A stretch of DNA of 64,000 bases from an uncultured Eubacteriales bacterium (GTDB taxonomy: Bacteria; Bacillota; Clostridia; Christensenellales; CAG-138). The stretch is taken from positions 1 to 64,000 of the forward strand of contig CACXMS010000006.1 of the NCBI GenBank assembly GCA_902768795.1, written 5' to 3'. A program made the translations under genes and the position numbers. Shown piece by piece: positions 59,281-64,000 of the stretch; within the stretch, counting starts at the first letter, position 1; the number at the start of each line of letters is the position of its first letter. The notes under the pieces were generated by a model. It saw nothing but the letters and a program-made list of their open reading frames with translations. It did not search any database and was not told the DNA's origin.

Positions 59281-59955
59281 ATGAATAAAGGGATGAAGTA
59301 TGCCATCATCGGCATGTTGCTTGTACTGATCATTGGCTTGATCGTTGCCGTGCGAACGGTCGACGTTGCGCCGATTGGACCGGCGGAAACCTCGATCGGC
59401 CTTTCGCATCTGAACGGAGCGGTTGCAAATGCGATCGGCTTCCACGAGAGCTGGTATCGGATTACCGAGGCGCTCGGGATTCTCGCCATTCTGATTGCCG
59501 CCGGATTCGGCGTGCTCGGCGTATTGCAATGGATCCGCAGAAAGAGTCTCGGCAGGGTTGATCAAAAGCTGTTTTTTCTTGCCGGTCTGTACGCGGCGAC
59601 CGTTCTTTTGTATGTTTTGTTTGAAAAGGTCATCATAAATTACAGACCGGTGCTGATGCCGGGAGAGACAGACGTGGAGGCATCGTTTCCGTCCTCGCAT
59701 ACGATGCTTGCTATCGTTGTGCTCGGGAGCACGATCTTGCTTTTGCCGGACTATGTAAAAAACAAAACGGTATGCACGGTTGCAAAAATTGTCTGCGGAG
59801 TCGCATTGATTGCTTCCGTGATCGGCCGACTCCTTTCCGGCGCACATTGGCTGACGGATATCATGGGAGGCGTGCTGATCGGAGCTGCGCTTTTGGCTTT
59901 GTTCCGGCTGCTGACCGAATCGATCGAGACGCCGGCTTCCCCAAAAGGAAAGTGA
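59281..59955 (+). CDS. PAP2-family membrane phosphatase
   Basis: 224 residues with about six membrane helices. The three PAP2 motifs are visible: KVIINYRP near 115-122, SFPSSHTMLA near 138-147, and GRLLSGAHWLTDIMGG near 181-196, with the catalytic His in SSHT and GAHW. The family removes phosphate from lipid phosphates such as undecaprenyl pyrophosphate or phosphatidic acid at the outer face of the membrane. The exact substrate is open. It has its own promoter and a terminator-like hairpin downstream. Confidence 0.9.
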   Translation: MNKGMKYAIIGMLLVLIIGLIVAVRTVDVAPIGPAETSIGLSHLNGAVANAIGFHESWYRITEALGILAILIAAGFGVLGVLQWIRRKSLGRVDQKLFFLAGLYAATVLLYVLFEKVIINYRPVLMPGETDVEASFPSSHTMLAIVVLGSTILLLPDYVKNKTVCTVAKIVCGVALIASVIGRLLSGAHWLTDIMGGVLIGAALLALFRLLTESIETPASPKGK

Positions 59956-60019
59956 TAAACAAAGAACGCCGCGGAACAGAAAGGGACGCTTCGTAGTCGC
60001 TCTGTAAAGAGGGGTTTTC

Positions 60020-60053
60020 AAAAGCATAGCCGATTTGAGTCGGCCATGCTTTT
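60020..60053 (+). terminator. Terminator-like hairpin after the PAP2 gene
   Basis: AAAAGCATAGCCGA (60020-60033) pairs with TCGGCCATGCTTTT (60040-60053) with one A-C mismatch; the T-run is inside the 3' arm. Confidence 0.6.
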
Positions 60054-60056
60054 GCG

Positions 60057-60085
60057 TTGCGCATGATCGGAGTCTGTGATAGAAT
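60057..60085 (+). promoter_or_regulatory. Promoter of the glycosyltransferase gene
   Basis: TTGCGC (60057-60062), a 17-nt spacer and TAGAAT (60080-60085). Confidence 0.45.
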
Positions 60086-60150
60086 CAATACAACAAATCG
60101 GTATTTGTAAACATGGTTTTTGAAAACTAACAAAGGAGCAGAATGGCCAA

Positions 60151-61353
60151 ATGAAGAAAACTGCGATTTTTACAATGGGTACGCGCGGAGATGTGCAACC
60201 GTATATTTTTCTATCAAAGGAATTGATGAAGAATGGATATGAAGTAACACTTGGTTCTCATCCGTGCTGGAGAAAACTGATTGAAGAAGCGGGGATACAT
60301 TTCGCGCCGATCGGACCTGATATTGACATAGAGAAAGAGGCTGCTGCCATCAGAGGAAAAGTATCGAATCCTGTCCTGAGCATGCTCAAGACCATGAATT
60401 TTGTTTTTCGCATCATACAAGAATCTACAACTGAAATATATGAAGTTTGTAAGGGACAAGATATAATCATTGTCAGCCATAGTCAAATGGGGGCTGTTGA
60501 AGCTGGGGTTCTTGGGATTCCAACGGTAAATGTCACGCTTCAAACAGAAATGATCGGAGAAAAACTACGGCCTCAGACTTTCAAGGATAAAGTCGTCGGA
60601 GGAATAATAGCAAAACAAGTGGCTAAGCCGTATAACAAAATCAGAAGGGTGTATGGACTAAAACCTGTAAAATCGGCTGATGAAATCATGTCTGAACGAC
60701 TTAATCTGATTCCTATAAGCAGATATGTTGTGAAAAGAAATCCATACTGGGAAGAAAAAAATGTCCTTACTGGATACTGGTATGATGAAGAAACGGAATT
60801 CGTTCCTGACGAAAAGCTGAGAGATTTTATTGCAAGTGGTGATAAGCCCGTGATACTTGCGCTGGGTGCGATGTCATTCGAGGATAAATCTGAAAAAGAG
60901 AAGCTTGATATGTTCGTCAACGCTTTTAAGAAAACTGGATGCAGGGCAATCATTCAGGGCTTCCAAAAGACAATGCAGGATTATGTATTGCCTGAAAATA
61001 TGATGGCGTGCGGGAATGTACCGCATAGTTGGTTGTTCAGACAAGGCAAGTTTGTAATACATCATTGTGGATTTGGAACATCTGCAGCGACGCTTGTTTA
61101 TGGAATACCTTCAATACCTGTTCCCCATGTGTTGGATCAAATGGGTTTTGCTACACAGCTTAATCACGTAAATGTAGCGACAAAACCATTGAAAGCCAAA
61201 GACTTAAGCGAGGAAACGATCATAGCCAAGATCAACGAAATAAATGATGATTATGATGTAATGAAGAAGAATGTAGAAATGATTTCCGAAAAGATCAAGA
61301 CAGAGGGTGGTGTAGTGGAGGCTGTTCGTCTGATCAAAGAATTAACAACATAA
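60151..61353 (+). CDS. UGT/GT1-type glycosyltransferase
   Basis: 400 residues, GT-B fold. The N-terminal FTMGTRGDVQPYIFLSKEL is the family hallmark of sterol/macrolide-type and GT28-related enzymes. The donor site is in the C-terminal half: VPHSWLFRQGKFVIHHCGFGTSAATLVYGIPSIPVPHVLDQ, which resembles the UDP-sugar signature with HHGG changed to HHCG. It likely adds a sugar to a lipid or small molecule, sometimes as detoxification. AAAGGAG lies further upstream of ATG 60151. Codon use is AT-rich compared with its neighbours, suggesting acquisition. Confidence 0.85.
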   Translation: MKKTAIFTMGTRGDVQPYIFLSKELMKNGYEVTLGSHPCWRKLIEEAGIHFAPIGPDIDIEKEAAAIRGKVSNPVLSMLKTMNFVFRIIQESTTEIYEVCKGQDIIIVSHSQMGAVEAGVLGIPTVNVTLQTEMIGEKLRPQTFKDKVVGGIIAKQVAKPYNKIRRVYGLKPVKSADEIMSERLNLIPISRYVVKRNPYWEEKNVLTGYWYDEETEFVPDEKLRDFIASGDKPVILALGAMSFEDKSEKEKLDMFVNAFKKTGCRAIIQGFQKTMQDYVLPENMMACGNVPHSWLFRQGKFVIHHCGFGTSAATLVYGIPSIPVPHVLDQMGFATQLNHVNVATKPLKAKDLSEETIIAKINEINDDYDVMKKNVEMISEKIKTEGGVVEAVRLIKELTT

Positions 61354-61402
61354 TTTAGCTGAAAACGATAAATTCAGATTTGTCGGAAACCCACAAAAAC
61401 AG

Positions 61403-61440
61403 ACCTCCCGGGAAACAATTCCTTCCCGGAAGGTTTTTGT
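61403..61440 (+). terminator. Rho-independent terminator after the glycosyltransferase gene
   Basis: ACCTCCCGGGAA pairs with TTCCCGGAAGGT (one mismatch) and is followed by TTTTG T. Confidence 0.75.
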
Positions 61441-61501
61441 TTGCTTGAAATGCACGTCCCGCCGCCGCAGGGTGGTGAGTAAGTGCGCCCTTCGAAAAAG
61501 A

Positions 61502-61641
61502 GGCTTCCCCTCGAGGTGAAGCTGGCAACGAAGTTGACTGATGAGGTGGACACGCGAAAAGCGTCAGCTTTTGCGGATGATTTGTTTTGCCTGTTCTGAC
61601 ACCTCATCCGCCTAACGGCACCTTCCCCTCAAGGGGAAGGC
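61502..61641. mobile_element. MITE-like inverted-repeat element
   Basis: The left arm (61502-61548, GGCTTCCCCTCGAGG... to GATGAGGTG) and right arm (61600-61641, CACCTCATCCGCC... to GGGGAAGGC) are imperfect reverse complements of each other over about 42-47 bases. The spacer of ~50 bases has no gene. Each arm also holds its own small palindrome (CCCCTCGAGG, CCTTCCCCTCAAGGGGAAGG). Arms of this kind are scattered in many clostridial genomes. Besides the terminator at 61403-61440, no gene is seen in 61354-61766. Confidence 0.6.
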
Positions 61642-61766
61642 TTTTTCTTCGGCGAGGTTTGAAAAACACCCTTTTGAGAGTAGCTCTTCGCGCGTCTTTC
61701 TTTTTTGCAGAATATGGCGAAAAACGGCAGGAATCTTGCACGTTTTTTGAACAATTTTGAATTCGG

Positions 61767-61795
61767 TTGCAAATCGCCCGTGATTTTGGTATGAT
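61767..61795 (+). promoter_or_regulatory. Promoter that decides the YigZ start
   Basis: TTGCAA (61767-61772), a 17-nt spacer and TATGAT (61790-61795) extended by TGG. The apparent ATG at 61791 lies inside the -10, so translation must begin further downstream. Confidence 0.6.
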
Positions 61796-61826
61796 TAAGA
61801 AAAATCGGGAAAGTGCGGAGAGAAAA

Positions 61827-62480
61827 TTGTCCGAAGCGCGATCGCTGCAGCCATATAGCACCGTGGAACGGGATGCCGTTATCGAGAATGTGGAAAAACG
61901 TTCCCGGTTTATCGGACGATGCCTTCCGGTTGAAAACGAAGCCGATGCGCTCATGGCTTTGGCGACGATTCGAAAGGAGCATTGGAACGCAACGCATAAC
62001 TGTTATGCGTATCGCCTTCGCAGCGGCGAGGCGCGCTTTTCCGACGACGGGGAACCTGCCGGAACGGCAGGAATGCCGATGATGGAAGCGCTTACGAAAA
62101 TCGGCGTAACGAATGTTTTGGTTGTTGTAACGCGCTATTTCGGCGGGATTCTGCTCGGCACGGGAGGACTTGTACGCGCCTATTCCAAAGCGGCGACAGA
62201 CGCAGTACGTGCGTCCGGAATCGTTCGGATGCTTCCTTGCGTATGCTGTCGCGTCGTTTGTGCTTATCCGCAATGGAACAGTGTTCGGATTCTTTGCGAG
62301 AAATACGGGCGGATTGAAACGACCGCATTTTCCGAGAATGTCGGTTGTGACGTCTGGGTACGGAACGAAGCATGCGAATCGTTTTTGACGGCTGTGCGGG
62401 AGCAGACTGACGGTCGTGTTATTCCGGAACGCATACGGGAGGCTTGCTTTCCGTTTCCGGAGACGGAGGAAAATCAATGA
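61827..62480 (+). CDS. YigZ/IMPACT family protein
   Basis: 217 residues from the TTG at 61827, which has GCGGAGAG six bases upstream; the ATG at 61791 would lie within the -10 box. The N-terminal UPF0029/IMPACT domain has SRFIGRCLPV, HNCYAYRL, SDDGEPAGTAGMPM and TRYFGGILLGTGGLVRAYSKA, all hallmarks of the family. A C-terminal DUF1949-like domain follows. Its role is unclear; the eukaryotic relative IMPACT acts in translation control. It overlaps the next gene by four bases (ATGA at 62477). Confidence 0.88.
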   Translation: MSEARSLQPYSTVERDAVIENVEKRSRFIGRCLPVENEADALMALATIRKEHWNATHNCYAYRLRSGEARFSDDGEPAGTAGMPMMEALTKIGVTNVLVVVTRYFGGILLGTGGLVRAYSKAATDAVRASGIVRMLPCVCCRVVCAYPQWNSVRILCEKYGRIETTAFSENVGCDVWVRNEACESFLTAVREQTDGRVIPERIREACFPFPETEENQ

Positions 62481-64000
62481 AGCTTCGAAGGGCAATTGCG
62501 GCAGGACTTGCGCTCCTCTTTTTGGGAACGCTTGGCTTGGCTTATCCATCCGAAGCAGAGGATCATCCGATTGTTTTGACGGTGGAAACGGCTCCCGATA
62601 CGGAACTTGCCGAGGGCGGGACGGTTTCCTATCTGACATTTACCCTTGAGAATCGAAGCGAAAACGCTTATACGATGTATGAAGCTGTTCTTTCCGGCGG
62701 ATTTGACGGGGCGGAACGTCCCTTGAATGATGCGATAGAGATTGAAGCACACGGGAAAAAGGAGTTTACGCTGCAAAATGTTCCGGTGCGGGATGAGCAG
62801 TTGGATACGGATGTGATCTATACGCTCACCTGGCAGGAGTATGTTTATTCGGAAGAAGATATTCCCGATCCGACGGAAGAGGAAAATGAACCGGAAACCG
62901 AGAACGGTCAATCGGAACTGATACGGACGAAGATCGAGCGAATGACGAACGCTTCCGTCCGGATCGAACGGTTTGTTCCGCCGGAGCTGACGCTTTCCGT
63001 TACAGCGGCACAGCCGGCGGTGACTTCCGGCGAACCGTTTGTTGTAACGTATAAAATCGAAAATCAGACGAAGTACGACATGTCGTCGCTGGTTCTGACG
63101 GATCCCGGCGCGTATGAGGGACCGATTGCTCTGCCCGGCACCGATCTGATGGCCGGCGCTTCGATTTCCGTTCCTGTTGAATATACGATGGGCGAGGAGG
63201 ACATGACGTTCCGGCCCGTTCTGACGTATATAGCGGCGCGAAGACCGACGGAAACGCAGGCGAAGGAGCCGCTGACCGTCGGTTCCGTGGTGATCGGAGT
63301 ACGGATCGATGTGCAGCAGTACCCTTCCAACGAAGAGGGGACGACGTTTGCGATTACCATAACGAATACCGGCAGCCGCGCAATGAAAAACCTGCAGCTT
63401 TACGATGAGATCAATACCGAGATTGATCGGCCGTTTGATCTCGGCCCGCAGCAGCAAAAGGTCGTCACGTTTTCCGTTCCGTCGGCGTACGCCTCCGGAT
63501 TGATCCGAACAGTGCGGTTTCATCTGAGCGGCCTGGATTATTTCAACAATTCTTTTTCCTATATCGATGCAAACAGCTACGATTGCGTTCCGTTTATCAC
63601 TTCCGATGCGGTTCGGCTCAGCTTGCTTGCAAACCTGACAGACGCATTTTATGATGAAAACGGAAAACTGTGCGGAACGATTCAATGGGAAATTCGGAAC
63701 TATTCGGATGTCCGCGTGACGAACGCCGTGCTTTCTGAATTGACGCTGTTCGGTACGGTCAACACGTATGATGAACTTCAGCGCGGCGAAACCTTTTTTG
63801 TTTCAACGTATCAGCTTGACAATGTTCCTGAGCTTTCCTTCCGGCTCAGCGCAAAGGATCCGCTCGGGCAGATTTATTCGACGGATACGGTCGTGCTGAA
63901 TCTGGAACAACTCCCAACGCTTGCGAAGAGAACGGATGAGCAAACGCTGATTTATCATTCCAACGCGTTTTTGAAGGAACTGTCCGATCGGATCGGCAAC
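62477..64000 (+). CDS. Exported multi-domain beta protein, partial (3' end outside window)
   Basis: An open frame of 508 codons reads from the ATG at 62477 to the window edge. A signal peptide of about 25 residues (MKLRRAIAAGLALLFLG... cleavage near AYPSEA) precedes several similar domains with the pattern V-x-x-G-x-x-V-x-Y-x-x-x-N, for example TVSYLTFTLENRS, FVVTYKIENQT and TFAITITNTGS. These look like CARDB/DUF11-type immunoglobulin-like domains. An acidic linker (PDPTEEENEPETEN) lies near 130-145. No catalytic motif is seen. GGAGG lies about nine bases before the ATG. It is probably a surface or envelope protein, coupled to the YigZ gene. Confidence 0.75.
   Translation, partial: MKLRRAIAAGLALLFLGTLGLAYPSEAEDHPIVLTVETAPDTELAEGGTVSYLTFTLENRSENAYTMYEAVLSGGFDGAERPLNDAIEIEAHGKKEFTLQNVPVRDEQLDTDVIYTLTWQEYVYSEEDIPDPTEEENEPETENGQSELIRTKIERMTNASVRIERFVPPELTLSVTAAQPAVTSGEPFVVTYKIENQTKYDMSSLVLTDPGAYEGPIALPGTDLMAGASISVPVEYTMGEEDMTFRPVLTYIAARRPTETQAKEPLTVGSVVIGVRIDVQQYPSNEEGTTFAITITNTGSRAMKNLQLYDEINTEIDRPFDLGPQQQKVVTFSVPSAYASGLIRTVRFHLSGLDYFNNSFSYIDANSYDCVPFITSDAVRLSLLANLTDAFYDENGKLCGTIQWEIRNYSDVRVTNAVLSELTLFGTVNTYDELQRGETFFVSTYQLDNVPELSFRLSAKDPLGQIYSTDTVVLNLEQLPTLAKRTDEQTLIYHSNAFLKELSDRIGN

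Overview
The window looks like chromosome of a Gram-positive anaerobe of the class Clostridia (Firmicutes), probably an uncultured gut-type lineage. The reasons are a T-box leader in front of valS, strong AGGAGG-type ribosome binding sites, many ATGA stop/start overlaps, PolA without a working proofreading site, a MoxR-DUF58-transglutaminase operon, Pro/Thr-rich linkers, and MITE/REP-like repeats of the sort common in Clostridia. Base composition is moderately GC-rich, with short AT-richer patches that look imported (about 52.8-55.9 kb, 60.1-61.4 kb and the first ~350 bases). Species identity cannot be given from sequence alone.

Layout. 1-4 kb: a cut-off lipoprotein gene on the minus strand, an adenosine-deaminase-like gene and two unknown genes. 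4.2-8.3 kb: a MoxR / DUF58 / transglutaminase operon. 8.4-10 kb: a divergent folD and a HAD phosphatase. 10.0-12.2 kb, minus strand: a PflX-like radical SAM enzyme and an NlpC/P60 hydrolase. 12.3-24.0 kb: a long run of mostly overlapping genes (ABC-F, glycerate-kinase-like, pyrimidine phosphorylase, polA, coaE, lytic transglycosylase, lspA, pseudouridine synthase, DUF885 lipoprotein). 24.0-27.5 kb: T-box, valS, NUDIX. 27.6-31.0 kb: a large lamin-tail/CotH lipoprotein.

31.2-40.0 kb is the most striking part: one promoter followed by five tightly packed genes. Three encode proteins with an N-terminal TIR or TIR-derived domain, one membrane helix and exported leucine-rich repeats. The fourth encodes an HD-hydrolase fused to a C-terminal RyR domain. 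The fifth encodes a SLOG (Rossmann, nucleotide-binding-like) domain fused to four membrane helices of SLATT-like arrangement. TIR, RyR, SLOG and SLATT modules are known parts of predicted nucleotide-signal conflict systems. Here they sit together with exported LRR sensors in a topology like eukaryotic Toll receptors, with domain order reversed. I propose this as a candidate undescribed membrane-located sensing/immunity system. Only one of the three TIR domains keeps the Cys and Glu expected of an NADase.

40.1-40.75 kb holds seven tRNA genes (Pro, Glu, Met, Asp, Thr, Tyr, Leu) and a terminator. 40.8-45.2 kb: a repeat, an MFS transporter, M29 aminopeptidase, TIM-barrel isomerase and methyltransferase. 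45.5-47.9 kb (minus): a 780-residue polytopic membrane protein. 48.0-52.8 kb: dnaE and an rRNA m5U methyltransferase. 52.8-61.4 kb is an accessory zone (FAD oxidoreductase, four acetyltransferases, an XRE-type membrane regulator, an alpha/beta hydrolase, a PAP2 phosphatase, a glycosyltransferase). The end holds a MITE-like element, a YigZ/IMPACT protein and an exported protein cut by the window edge.
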